A model generated the notes under the pieces. That model searched no databases. It worked only from the letters and a program-made list of their open reading frames with translations, and was not told where the DNA came from. Source: Parvularcula sp. IMCC14364 (GTDB taxonomy: Bacteria > Pseudomonadota > Alphaproteobacteria > Caulobacterales > Parvularculaceae). Taken from it: a DNA stretch of 64,000 nucleotides. The stretch lies in NCBI RefSeq assembly GCF_030758415.1, contig NZ_CP132334.1, positions 558,001 through 622,000 of the forward strand, given 5' to 3'. This document shows, piece by piece, positions 44,093-52,268 of the stretch. The translations under genes and the position numbers were made by a program. Position 1 is the stretch's first letter; each line of letters starts with the position of its first letter.

Positions 44093-44677
44093 ATGTCAGA
44101 AAATCAGAAAATCCTGCGGGTGGACAGTTCAATGCGCTATGAGGGGTCAGTGTCACGCCAGCTGGGCGATAGGCTCATCGCCCGTTTGGGCGGTGCGGTT
44201 ACTGTTCGTGACCTGGCGGCAGAGCAAATCCCTTTTGTAGATGAAGACTGGATAGGGGCCAATTTCACCCCTGAAGAAGACCGGTCCGATGCCCAGCGCG
44301 CCAAGCTTGCTTTTTCGGACCGTCTCGTCGCGGAGTTGAAAGAGGCCGACGTGCTGGTCCTGAGCGTGCCCATGTATAATTTCTCCGCGCCTGCTGCCTT
44401 CAAGGCATGGGTTGATATGATTGCGCGGGCCCGGGTTACGTTCAAATATACCGACAATGGTCCTGTTGGCCTGCTTGAGGGCAAGAAAGCCTATGTCATC
44501 AGCACATCTGGCGGGACGCCGCTCAACAGTGATGCAGATCACCTCACTGGCTATCTGCGCAAGATCCTGAGCTTTATCGGCATTACCGATATTGAATTTG
44601 TTGAGGCCGGGCTGTTGATGGTGGATGCGCAGACATCGGTAGAGGCGGCGGCATCCGTCATAGACAAAGTCGCCTGA
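44093..44677 (+). CDS. azoR: FMN-dependent NADH:quinone oxidoreductase / azoreductase (AzoR)
   Basis: A 194-residue flavodoxin-fold enzyme that reduces quinones and azo compounds with NADH. It has LRVDSSMRYEGSVSRQLGDR (FMN phosphate loop), VLVLSVPMYNFSAPAAFKAW (the conserved PMYNF), DMIARARVTFKYTDNGPVG, KKAYVISTSGGTP and LSFIGITDIEFVEA. The ATG at 44093 follows GGAGAGAATA; the longer frame extends through the LysR gene's antisense and is spurious. Regulated, probably, by the divergent LysR protein via the adjoining box. Confidence 0.93.
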   Translation: MSENQKILRVDSSMRYEGSVSRQLGDRLIARLGGAVTVRDLAAEQIPFVDEDWIGANFTPEEDRSDAQRAKLAFSDRLVAELKEADVLVLSVPMYNFSAPAAFKAWVDMIARARVTFKYTDNGPVGLLEGKKAYVISTSGGTPLNSDADHLTGYLRKILSFIGITDIEFVEAGLLMVDAQTSVEAAASVIDKVA

Positions 44678-44701
44678 CGAATATACGGAAGAAAATCCGT
44701 A

Positions 44702-45529
44702 TCAGGCGTAATCTATCGGAGCAGGCTGGCTTGTGATCAGCCTGCCGCCAACGCGTATCGGTTCGATATGCGTCGCAAGCCCTGTTGTATCATCGGTAAT
44801 CACAAACACGCCGCAGGCCGTGCCCGGCCCGGCAGCTGGCTGCAATCTGTTTCCCGGCATTTTGGAGACAAAGCGTGAAATCGGACCTGATTTTTCCATG
44901 CCGATAACGCTGTCATAATCTCCGCACATGCCAAGGTCGCTCTGAAAGGCGGTGCCACCGGGCAGGATTTGCGCATCCGCTGTGGGCACATGGGTATGCG
45001 TGCCCACCACAAGACTGGCACGACCATCGAGATAATGTGCGAGGGCATATTTTTCAGAACTTGCCTCGGCATGCATATCGACAATAATGGCGTGCACGTC
45101 ACGGCCAAGGCTGACTCCGCCCAGTTCCCGTTCCAGGGCAGGCACGGGATCATCCATCGGGGCCATAAATAGCTGACCGTGCAGATGCACCACCAATACG
45201 TGCCTGTCACCACCAACTGAAATCATGCTGGCCCCGCGGCCCGGATTGTCACTTGGAAAATTGGCGGGCCGGAGCAGGCGTTGCTCCTCGTCGAAAAGGG
45301 AAATCTCATCCCGCTGATCAAAAGCATGGTTGCCAGTGGTGATGACATCGGCGCCGGCCTCGAAAAGGGCGTCGCAAATATTCTCTGTAATACCAAAACC
45401 GCCAGCGGCATTTTCAGCATTTACCGCAACGAAATCGAGTTTCAGGCGTCGGCGCAATCGGGGCAAGTGCTCCAGCAAGACAGTCCTGCCGGACCGACCC
45501 ATCACATCTCCAAAAAACGCAAGGCGCAT
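44702..45529 (-). CDS. YmdB-like metallophosphoesterase (TIGR00282 family)
   Basis: A 275-residue dinuclear-metal phosphoesterase. Metal-ligand motifs are FFGDVMGRSGR, NAENAAGGFGI, TTGNHAFDQRD, IIVDMHAEASSEK and VGTHTHVPTADAQIL, and it ends TCGVFVITDDTTGLATHIEP. In Bacillus YmdB hydrolyses 2',3'-cyclic mononucleotides and affects RNA turnover. In alphaproteobacteria its role is less clear. The ATG at 45529 begins the family-conserved MRLAFFGD; the longer frame to 45637 overlaps the SdpR promoter and is unlikely. The stop is near the azoR end (convergent, 24 bases). Confidence 0.9.
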   Translation of the reverse strand: MRLAFFGDVMGRSGRTVLLEHLPRLRRRLKLDFVAVNAENAAGGFGITENICDALFEAGADVITTGNHAFDQRDEISLFDEEQRLLRPANFPSDNPGRGASMISVGGDRHVLVVHLHGQLFMAPMDDPVPALERELGGVSLGRDVHAIIVDMHAEASSEKYALAHYLDGRASLVVGTHTHVPTADAQILPGGTAFQSDLGMCGDYDSVIGMEKSGPISRFVSKMPGNRLQPAAGPGTACGVFVITDDTTGLATHIEPIRVGGRLITSQPAPIDYA

Positions 45530-45640
45530 GGTTCTCACTTCGTTGCTTTTGCAGGGCGGGATAACCACATATGCCCGGCAAATGAAAGGGCAAAAGAGAG
45601 CTTCATGGCTCCCGCTATACAAGAGCATTGACAACAATTA

Positions 45641-45658
45641 GATAATTAGCTAATTATC
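45641..45658. promoter_or_regulatory. 18-bp perfect palindrome, operator for the ArsR/SdpR-type repressor
   Basis: GATAATTAG-CTAATTATC is a perfect palindrome lying five bases before the ATG of the ArsR-like gene. ArsR/SdpR repressors bind such AT-rich dyads over their own promoters, so this is the expected autorepression site. The same dyad is 112 bases from the YmdB-like start on the other strand. Confidence 0.8.
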
Positions 45659-45663
45659 AATTT

Positions 45664-45990
45664 ATGAGTACCGTTTTCAAAGCACTGTCAGATCCAACCC
45701 GGCGCCGCGTGCTGGAGTTGTTGCGCCAGCGTCCTATGAGCGCAGGCGAACTGGCGGCGGAGTTTGACGTTTCCAAGCCAACCATGTCAGCCCACTTCGC
45801 CGTTCTGCGCGAAGCAAATCTTGTCGCCTCGCATAAGGATGGCAAGCAGGTTGTCTATCAGATCCGCATGTCTGTTCTGGAAGATGCGTTGCTGGGGTTC
45901 GCGCAAATGTTTGGCTGGGAATTGCAGCAGGCACCTGAGCCCAACACTGATTCAGATACAGATCACCCACAGGAGGTCACAAGAAAATGA
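45664..45990 (+). CDS. ArsR-type autorepressor (SdpR family)
   Basis: A 108-residue winged-helix regulator: MSTVFKALSDPTRRRVLELL, QRPMSAGELAAEFDVSKPTM and SAHFAVLREANLVASHKDGK, then VVYQIRMSVLEDALLGF. It has no CxC metal site of metal-sensing ArsR members, which matches the SdpR autorepressor group. Its stop overlaps the ATG of the SdpI-like gene by four bases. In Bacillus SdpR and SdpI form an immunity/signalling pair in which the membrane protein sequesters the repressor. The same logic is possible here. Confidence 0.85.
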   Translation: MSTVFKALSDPTRRRVLELLRQRPMSAGELAAEFDVSKPTMSAHFAVLREANLVASHKDGKQVVYQIRMSVLEDALLGFAQMFGWELQQAPEPNTDSDTDHPQEVTRK

Positions 45991-46562
45991 CGAGCAATCT
46001 TTCATACTATCCCGTCAAAACGGCGGCTTTTGGCGTTGCAGCGCTGGCGATCACCAACTGGTATCTTGCGCCAGACAAGTCCTTCATGTGGGCAGGGGTG
46101 CTGACCATATTGCTGGCTGTCATGATCGGCACTGGTTTGTTGATCCGGTTCTCACAAACGCAAAAGGAAGAAACTGCACTGAATCTGCAAAGAGCCGTAT
46201 TTGGAGCATGCCTGATGGTAGGCGGATCATTGGGCGTTGTACTGGTTGAGGAAGTTGGCCTCGTTGGGCCGGGCTTCGAAAAAAGAGCGGTTGGCGTCTT
46301 TCTTGGGCTGATGCTGGTCATGACTGGTAATTTCCTGCCCAAGACCGTTCGCCCTCTGACGGCTGAAAACTGTGATCCGGCAAGAGCAATGGCGACAGAG
46401 CGTTTTGCCGGTTGGGTATTTGTCCTTGCTGGCCTGGTTTATGCTGGCATCTGGCTGTTTGCGCCAATAGAGCAGGCGCCGCTTGGCTCCTCACTAATTG
46501 GCCTGGCCGCATTTTTTGTCGTACTGGCGGCCTGGTTACGGCTGAGGGAAAAGTCAGTATAA
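45987..46562 (+). CDS. SdpI-like integral membrane protein
   Basis: A 191-residue protein with about six hydrophobic segments. The region GLMLVMTGNFLPKTVRP near residue 110 corresponds to the G-N-x-L-P-K signature of the SdpI family. It is preceded by EKRAVGVFLG and followed by ERFAGWVFVLAGL, where family members usually have a Gly-rich R-x-x-G segment. In Bacillus SdpI protects cells from the SdpC toxin and controls SdpR. No toxin gene is nearby. The gene is translationally coupled to the repressor. Confidence 0.7.
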   Translation: MTSNLSYYPVKTAAFGVAALAITNWYLAPDKSFMWAGVLTILLAVMIGTGLLIRFSQTQKEETALNLQRAVFGACLMVGGSLGVVLVEEVGLVGPGFEKRAVGVFLGLMLVMTGNFLPKTVRPLTAENCDPARAMATERFAGWVFVLAGLVYAGIWLFAPIEQAPLGSSLIGLAAFFVVLAAWLRLREKSV

Positions 46563-46588
46563 AACTAAAATAGTCAAAGGAGATTATC

Positions 46589-46810
46589 ATGGATGAAAAA
46601 TCACTTAGTCCGCGTATTGCGATGTATCTGATACTGCATGCATTATTCTGGGTATTTGCAATGATCCTGGTGGACAGCATCTGGGGAGATGCTGTGGCGC
46701 AATGGATGGCTGTTGTCTTCAGTATTGCAAACGGACTTGTCGCGACATTTGTTATTTTGCGGATTCTGAAGAAAACAGAAGGCTCAGCCGACACTCCAGA
46801 AATTTCCTGA
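46589..46810 (+). CDS. Small two-helix membrane protein, third gene of SdpR operon
   Basis: A 73-residue protein with two hydrophobic helices (MYLILHALFWVFAMILVDSI and WMAVVFSIANGLVATFVILR) and short charged ends. The ATG follows AAAGGAGATTATC, a strong ribosome-binding site, 26 bases after the SdpI-like gene. No family recognised; co-expression with the repressor and the SdpI-like protein is the only functional hint. Confidence 0.7.
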   Translation: MDEKSLSPRIAMYLILHALFWVFAMILVDSIWGDAVAQWMAVVFSIANGLVATFVILRILKKTEGSADTPEIS

Positions 46811-46890
46811 ACTGAGTAGCGCCACAGTGCCGCTGGCAAGGCAGGTGAATTTACGCTAAAGCTTCCGGAAGAATATAACAGGGGAAGTTT

Positions 46891-48702
46891 ATGCGCCGCT
46901 TACTTGCTTTTTCATCTGCGCTCGCCTTGATGGCCTGTGCTGCCGAAACAGATACTGTTGAAACATCGACAGCGCCAGCATCAGAGGCATCTGTCGCAAC
47001 AGATCAGTCACAAGGGGCGAATGCTCTTTTCGAGCAGGTCATGAGTGACCATTGGGCCAGTAATCTTGAGCAAAGCCCCACGTTCGCAACCAGCCTTGGG
47101 GTGCGGGAGTATGATGATCGCCTGAGTGATCCGTCTCTGGCCGCTTATGACGCCGGGATAGAGACGGCAAAAGGGTTTCTGGCGCGGCTGGAAGCCATTG
47201 CAACGAACGGTCTCAATGAAGCCAATGCGCTGAACTACACGCTACTCAAACTGCAGCTGGAAAACGCTATCGAGGCAGCTGATTTTGGCGGCAAATACAT
47301 GATCATTACCAACCGTGGCGGGCCGCATATGAACCTGACCCGGCTGCCATCCCAGCTGCCGTTTTTCAGCAAGGCGGATTATCAGAGCTATGTCTCCCGT
47401 CTGGCAAAAATACCGGAATATCTGGAGCGCGCGACGGGCCGTGTCAGAGCCGGACTCGAAGCCGGTTGGGTGCAGCCATGTGAGCCGATGACCGGTTATG
47501 AGCAGTCAATCAGTACGCATATCGTTGATAATGTCAGCGAAAGCGTATTCCTTCAGCCTTTTGATAACAAACCGGCACAGGTTTCCGATCAGGATTTTGA
47601 TGCCCTGCGCGAGCAGGCAGCCGGCATTGTCGCGGCGCAGGTCATTCCAGCTTTCAGATCACTCGAGACTTTTTACCTCGACGAATACCAACCAGCGTGC
47701 CGGGCCGAAGTAGGCACGAATACAATGCCGGGTGGTGATGCCTATTATGCGCATCGTGCACGTCTGTTCACCACCACTGACATGACGCCGGATGAAATTC
47801 ACGAGATCGGCTTGCAGGAAGTGGCGCGCATACGCGCCGAGATGGAAGAGGTCATCGAAGAGGCCGGTTTTGACGGCAATTTCGCGGAGTGGCTCGAATT
47901 TCTGGCCACGACCCCGGACTTCTACCCGAAAACAGGCGAGGAGCGGATGCAGCTGGCGGCGACCATTTCCAAACGGATGGATGGTGAATTGCCCAAGCTC
48001 TTCGGGCATCTGCCGCGTATGCCCTATGGCCTGAAAGAAATACCGCTGGATATCGCAGAGAAGACAACAACCGCCTATTACAGCCAGCCAGCCGGTGACG
48101 GCACCCGGGCGGGGTTCTACTTTGTCAATACGACGCTGCTGGAGACACGCCCAAACTACCAGCTTGAGGCGCTGTCTTTGCATGAAGCCGTGCCGGGGCA
48201 CCATCTGCAGATTGCCATCGCGCAGGAACTGGAAATGCCGCCATTCCGGCGTTTCAGCGGCTTTACGGCGTTTGTGGAAGGCTGGGGTTTGTACTCGGAA
48301 CGGCTCGGCCTTGAAGTCGGCTTCTATGATACGCCTTACACAAACTTTGGACGCCTCTCATACGAGATGTGGCGCGCCTGTCGCCTCGTGGTTGATACCG
48401 GTCTGCATTCCAAAGGTTGGACCCGGCAGCAGGCGATTGACTACATGGCTGAAAACAGCGGGCTTTCCATGAATAACGTCACCACAGAGGTCGACAGATA
48501 CATCACCTGGCCGGGGCAGGCGCTGGCATACAAAATTGGTGAGCTGAAGATCAGGGAACTGCGTGCCTATGCGGAAGCAGAGTTGGGGAATGACTTTGAC
48601 ATCCGGGCCTTCCATGACACGGTACTGGGCAGTGGTGCGATACCGCTTTCTGTGCTGGAACAGGTCGTGCAAGATTGGGTGGCAGATCAGAAAGCCGGCT
48701 GA
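46891..48702 (+). CDS. DUF885 peptidase-like lipoprotein (copy 2)
   Basis: A 603-residue protein, lipoprotein leader MRRLLAFSSALALMAC (LMAC lipobox). Same family as the gene at 37433-39328: it has HEAVPGHHLQIAI near residue 431, EGWGLYSERLGLEVG, ITWPGQALAYKIGELKIREL and DIRAFHDTVLGSGAIPLSVLE. It differs in the central region (LTRLPSQLPFFSKADYQSYV), so the two are divergent paralogues rather than a recent duplication. Function unproven; a metal-dependent peptidase of the cell envelope is the family guess. Its ATG follows GGGGAAGTTT. Confidence 0.88.
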   Translation: MRRLLAFSSALALMACAAETDTVETSTAPASEASVATDQSQGANALFEQVMSDHWASNLEQSPTFATSLGVREYDDRLSDPSLAAYDAGIETAKGFLARLEAIATNGLNEANALNYTLLKLQLENAIEAADFGGKYMIITNRGGPHMNLTRLPSQLPFFSKADYQSYVSRLAKIPEYLERATGRVRAGLEAGWVQPCEPMTGYEQSISTHIVDNVSESVFLQPFDNKPAQVSDQDFDALREQAAGIVAAQVIPAFRSLETFYLDEYQPACRAEVGTNTMPGGDAYYAHRARLFTTTDMTPDEIHEIGLQEVARIRAEMEEVIEEAGFDGNFAEWLEFLATTPDFYPKTGEERMQLAATISKRMDGELPKLFGHLPRMPYGLKEIPLDIAEKTTTAYYSQPAGDGTRAGFYFVNTTLLETRPNYQLEALSLHEAVPGHHLQIAIAQELEMPPFRRFSGFTAFVEGWGLYSERLGLEVGFYDTPYTNFGRLSYEMWRACRLVVDTGLHSKGWTRQQAIDYMAENSGLSMNNVTTEVDRYITWPGQALAYKIGELKIRELRAYAEAELGNDFDIRAFHDTVLGSGAIPLSVLEQVVQDWVADQKAG

Positions 48703-48755
48703 GTGGGTGCTGGGCAAATTGTAAACTGAAGAGTAATCATACGTTAGGGGTTTGT

Positions 48756-50030
48756 ATGAGTGTTGTCGTGAGTATCCTGAAATGGCTTGGTATTGGCCTG
48801 CTGGCGATCATCCTGCTTCTGCTGGGATTAATTTTTATTCCACCGTGGTTTGCGGTGATGCAGGATGAGATGTCTTCCGGTACGTATGTTGAGTATCTTG
48901 AAGATAACCATTTTGCCGTTTCGGGGGAAAACCCCGAATTCGGCTTTTCGTCAGATTTTTATCAGCATAGAATTTTTCTTTTATCGGAAATTCACGGCTA
49001 CGCTGCGCCGCAGGAACTTGATTTCCAACTGCTCAAACATCTCAACGAGCAGGTCGGGGTGAGGTATTATCTTGCCGAGATGGACCCTGCCCAGGCTATG
49101 GCAGTCAACATATTCCTGGAGCTCGGTGATGATACATATCTCAGAGACGTTTTTGAGTATTATGCAGATAACTCTTTCCAGTGGGGCAACAGGGAGTTCT
49201 TTGCGAAGATCGAGAGAATTCGTGATCTGAATGAAACGTTGCCAGCTGCAAACCGCATATATTTCATTGGCGTGGACAGACTTTATGATACCAGTTTTGC
49301 CAAGCGTTTGTTGATACTCATGACGGCACAACAGGACGAGGCAAACCTGAGCGAGATAGAATCCTACCTTCAAACAGCTCTTGGGGTTGAGCCGGATCTC
49401 CCCCCTTATAATGAGAAGTCACTCGAGCAATATCCTTCTGACTGGATACCGGTGCAATTATTCAACGCACAGCTTGCCTTGTCGATGCTGCAGAAAGATG
49501 AGCTGGGCAGTCGCTATAGTAATATTCTATCGAACATTCAGGCCACAATGAAGGCCGCTGGACCGGAGGAAAAGTTCTACGGGTTGTGGGGCATATTCCA
49601 TGGTATTCAGGTGCCGGTGAATGAGGCACAACCACTTGCCATGCGTCTGGAAGCAATGAATGAGCAAGATGAAGTCGTGACGGTGGCCGGACTCTACGCA
49701 GACGGCTCTTTGTCCATGATGCCCAGCGAAATGCTGGCCCCTGTTGTGGTGCCACCGAACAATGAAGCATACACCCTTTTGCCTGCCAATAATGATGATG
49801 TTTATCTCTATTATATGCGGGGTATTCGGGACCTGAAAAAAGTGGCCGGAACCTCCCCCGTCACCATCTTTGACCTGGCAGCCGAGGGGTCACCCTATAG
49901 GTCTTCTGACCGGTTGATGAAGTCGCGTGGCTTCCTGACTCATCTTCAGCAGTTCGAGGTGCAGGGGAATACTGCTGACGCGGTGGAATACATCGCCCTG
50001 TTTCAGGGGTCACCCGCGCTGACGCCATAG
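48756..50030 (+). CDS. Membrane-anchored EreA/ChaN-like protein, function unknown
   Basis: A 424-residue protein with one N-terminal membrane helix (ILKWLGIGLLAIILLLLGLI) and a large domain, probably periplasmic. FLLSEIHGYAAPQELDFQLL followed by VRYYLAEMDPAQAMAVN resembles the G-E-x-H-G / E start of erythromycin-esterase-like and ChaN-like proteins, whose Glu and His residues form the active centre. A second His appears in GLWGIFHGIQVP. The similarity is by pattern only and the substrate is unknown. I chose the ATG at 48756, which directly precedes the helix; the longer frame begins inside the preceding gene. It is separated from the DUF885 gene by 53 bases, in the same direction. Confidence 0.6.
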   Translation: MSVVVSILKWLGIGLLAIILLLLGLIFIPPWFAVMQDEMSSGTYVEYLEDNHFAVSGENPEFGFSSDFYQHRIFLLSEIHGYAAPQELDFQLLKHLNEQVGVRYYLAEMDPAQAMAVNIFLELGDDTYLRDVFEYYADNSFQWGNREFFAKIERIRDLNETLPAANRIYFIGVDRLYDTSFAKRLLILMTAQQDEANLSEIESYLQTALGVEPDLPPYNEKSLEQYPSDWIPVQLFNAQLALSMLQKDELGSRYSNILSNIQATMKAAGPEEKFYGLWGIFHGIQVPVNEAQPLAMRLEAMNEQDEVVTVAGLYADGSLSMMPSEMLAPVVVPPNNEAYTLLPANNDDVYLYYMRGIRDLKKVAGTSPVTIFDLAAEGSPYRSSDRLMKSRGFLTHLQQFEVQGNTADAVEYIALFQGSPALTP

Positions 50031-50067
50031 CGCGGAAAAGCCTACGATATTGCAGGCGCGCAATAAG

Positions 50068-50301
50068 TTACCGTGACACCTGCAAGGAGCCGCGCTCTGT
50101 CACGATCCAGTCGAGTAACGCATCATGCGCATCGCGTGGTAAAAGCTGTGCCTTTTGGTCAGCATAGGCGTAGCCCACGGCCGTGACCGGGCCAATCTTG
50201 CGACGCGCGTCCAGCGTCCGGTCATAGTACCCGCCGTCCAATCGAATGGGTAGGCCTCGAAAATGGCCGATGCGTGAAATCATGAATTCGTTGCTGGACA
50301 T
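50068..50301 (-). pseudogene. Partial duplicate of the 3' end of fau
   Basis: The reading GGYYDRTLDARRKIGPVTAV followed by GYAYADQKAQLLPRDAHDALLDWIVTE copies the C-terminal 50 residues of the intact fau at 52269-52883. At base level 50093-50194 matches 52309-52410 at 101 of 102 positions. Further upstream the two diverge (GLPIRLD here, GTRLGMG there). The N-terminal two thirds of the enzyme are missing, so it is not functional. The two copies flank the accessory segment between them as direct repeats. Confidence 0.85.
50093..50194 (-). repeat. Direct repeat, left copy (fau 3' end)
   Basis: Matches 52309-52410 at 101 of 102 bases without gaps; the single difference is T versus G at 50116/52332. 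Both copies are in the same orientation and bracket the IS/methyltransferase segment. Confidence 0.9.
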
Positions 50302-50306
50302 TGTGT

Positions 50307-50540
50307 CAATAGGTGCCGGTGGCGCATGTTGCCGAAGGACTTCCCGCCTTATCGACGGTACAGAAATACTTCTACTGGTGGCGAGACTATAGATTTCTGG
50401 AGAAGGTCACATGTTCGGAAGACTCAAAGACTGGCGGCGTGTCGCAACCCTCTATGATCGATGCGCGCGCATATACTTCTCAAGCATCTGGATCACCGCT
50501 ACGATGATCTTCTGGATCAATCAATGAGTCCTGAGCCAAT
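50307..50540 (+). pseudogene. Composite IS5-type transposase remnants
   Basis: Bases about 50310-50405 read WRMLPKDFPP, then after a one-base shift STVQKYFYWWRDYRFLEK. This corresponds to residues 65-93 of the intact transposase at 50981. It is joined at about 50410 to MFGRLKDWRRVATLYDRCAR and a tail ending FWINQ, which is the C-terminal end of an IS427/IS5-subgroup OrfB transposase. A middle portion is deleted and the two parts appear to come from different elements. Not functional. Confidence 0.72.
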
Positions 50541-50904
50541 TACAAAAGTAATATTTTGTAGTTCATAACTTTTGCCCACCGTATAATATACCGACGGATT
50601 GGGCATTCTCCCTAACATCAGAAAACTTCGGAGCAAGAGTATTCCAGTTGTGAATCATGTTGTCAGGGTTCGATGCATATTTAGGATGAAATTGCAGATT
50701 GTTAGTTTTTAAGATTTGAACATCTTCTAGGGGGGCAAATTTTTCAGCATATAGAGATCGGCAAATTTCCAAGGTTTTTTTATTTCTATTTGTCCAAGGA
50801 ATATCTTTATATATATAATCCTCTTGTGATAGATACATATCAAATACATGATACATTAACCCACCCGGGCGTAATATTCGCCAACAGTCGTTTAGAAAGT
50901 TTAA

Positions 50905-51834
50905 GAGCCTGATCCAAAAGTATCTGGGTGATTTCAACGACTTATGATTCTCTTTGTTTGCTTAAGACACGGAGGATCAGATGAGTTGGAATGAAACCAC
51001 CCGCACATATTATGACCGCAGTTTCCTGCGCTATGCAAGTGATCTGACGGACGACGAATGGGCTTTGATTGAACCTGAAATACCTCTTCCAAATCGGATG
51101 GGGCGTCCTCGCAAGTGGCCGATGCGGGAGATCATGAACGCCTTGTTGTATATCGCGTCTACTGGCTGCCAATGGCGCATGTTACCAAGGGATTTCCCGC
51201 CTTTTTCGACGGTTCAGAAATATTTTTATTGGTGGCGTGATGACAGATTGCTGGAAAAGATCAATCACCGCCTGCTGTTTGAATGCCGCGAAGCACACGG
51301 CAGAAGCCCACACCCCAGCGCAGGTGTGATCGATAGCCAGTCGGTTAAAACCACAGAAAGTGGCGGTATTACTGGCTTTGACGCGGGCAAAAATATAAAA
51401 GGCCGCAAGCGGCATATTCTGACGGATACGGAAGGCTTTCTGGTGACAGCACTTGTGCATGCCGCGGATGTACAGGATCGCGACGGCGCACCAGCGGTGT
51501 TGATGGAAGCGCGAGACAAATTTCCATGGCTTCGCCATATCTTTGCCGATGGTGGCTATGCGGGAGATAAGCTAAAGCGCAAACTTAAAAAAGTCGGTCC
51601 ATTCCGGATGGAAATCATCAAGCGATCCGATAAAATGAAAGGCTTTAAAGTCCTGCCCCGGCGATGGGTCGTAGAACGCACATTCGCATGGTTAGGGCGA
51701 TCACGCCGTCTCGCCAAGGATTGGGAACGATGCTGGACCTCAGCTATCGCATGGCTATTCATGGCTCACATCCGTATCGCAACAAGACGACTGGCAAGAG
51801 CATGTTTCATATGAAAGACTTTTGATTCAGACTC
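50905..51834 (+). mobile_element. Complete IS5-family insertion sequence, 930 bp
   Basis: Ends are imperfect inverted repeats: the left end GAGCCTGATCCAAAAGTAT and the reverse complement of the right end GAGTCTGAATCAAAAGTCT match at 15 of 19 positions. A 3-bp target duplication TAA flanks it (50902-50904 and 51835-51837). One transposase gene spans nearly the whole element. The intact target reading frame is restored by precise removal. The length and TNA-type target fit the IS5 family. Confidence 0.92.
50981..51814 (+). CDS. IS5-family DDE transposase
   Basis: A 277-residue transposase in a single frame. The N-terminal DUF4096-like part has LTDDEWALIEPEIPLPNRMG, RPRKWPMREIMNALLYIAST and GCQWRMLPRDFPPFSTVQKY. 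The catalytic triad is Asp118 in GVIDSQSVKTTE, Asp190 in IFADGGYAGDKL and Glu232 in WVVERTFAWLGRSRRLAKDW. The ATG follows ACGGAGGATCAG. All catalytic residues are present and the frame is intact, so the element is probably still active. It ends 20 bases before the right terminus. Confidence 0.96.
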   Translation: MSWNETTRTYYDRSFLRYASDLTDDEWALIEPEIPLPNRMGRPRKWPMREIMNALLYIASTGCQWRMLPRDFPPFSTVQKYFYWWRDDRLLEKINHRLLFECREAHGRSPHPSAGVIDSQSVKTTESGGITGFDAGKNIKGRKRHILTDTEGFLVTALVHAADVQDRDGAPAVLMEARDKFPWLRHIFADGGYAGDKLKRKLKKVGPFRMEIIKRSDKMKGFKVLPRRWVVERTFAWLGRSRRLAKDWERCWTSAIAWLFMAHIRIATRRLARACFI

Positions 51835-52268
51835 TAAGAGATCATTAGATCCAATGTGTTCCATGACGGATATGGAAAATACGATATCAAAATAATTATC
51901 ATCAATTTTTTCTTTTGATTCCCCTACAAAACAGTTAATATTGTTCACTTTCTCTATTAAAATTTCTTTTTGGGGCCGTTATTGCTGCCATCAAATTTAT
52001 CAATATTGTATACGTCATTCCTTTCAGATAAACTTTGGAGCACGCGGCTTTTCCCGCCGCCAATTTCTGCAATTTTAAGACCTCTTGTGGGTAAGAGATA
52101 ATGCGCAGCAACAGCGTCCTGAATATCTTTCAGATGCCAAGGTTTGCCACTTGGGTGAAGTTGCTCTTCAATTCCATCTTGAATGATTTTCCAATACTCT
52201 TTTTTTGTGATGAATCTGAGCATCTAAACCTTCAATGTAAATGTATAATAATAAACGAAAATGGATAA

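Larger units (their letters stand above)
50563..52223 (-). pseudogene. SAM-dependent methyltransferase gene broken by an IS5 element and a frameshift
   Basis: The 5' part starts at the ATG 52223 (MLRFITKKEYWKIIQDGIEE) with SAM motif LKIAEIGGGKSRVL. It runs out of frame at GPKKKF (TAA near 51957) and continues in another frame as ILIEKVNNINCFVGES and FDIVFSISVMEHIGSNDLL. The insertion element (50905-51834) follows, and the 3' part resumes NFLNDCWRILRPGGLMYHVF down to 50563 (GILYGGQKL). Removing the element and one copy of TAA restores DLLNFLND in frame, so the insertion is recent. One extra base near 51965 would repair the other break. The family resembles methyltransferases of polysaccharide clusters. 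The DNA is AT-rich, which suggests transfer. Confidence 0.85.
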
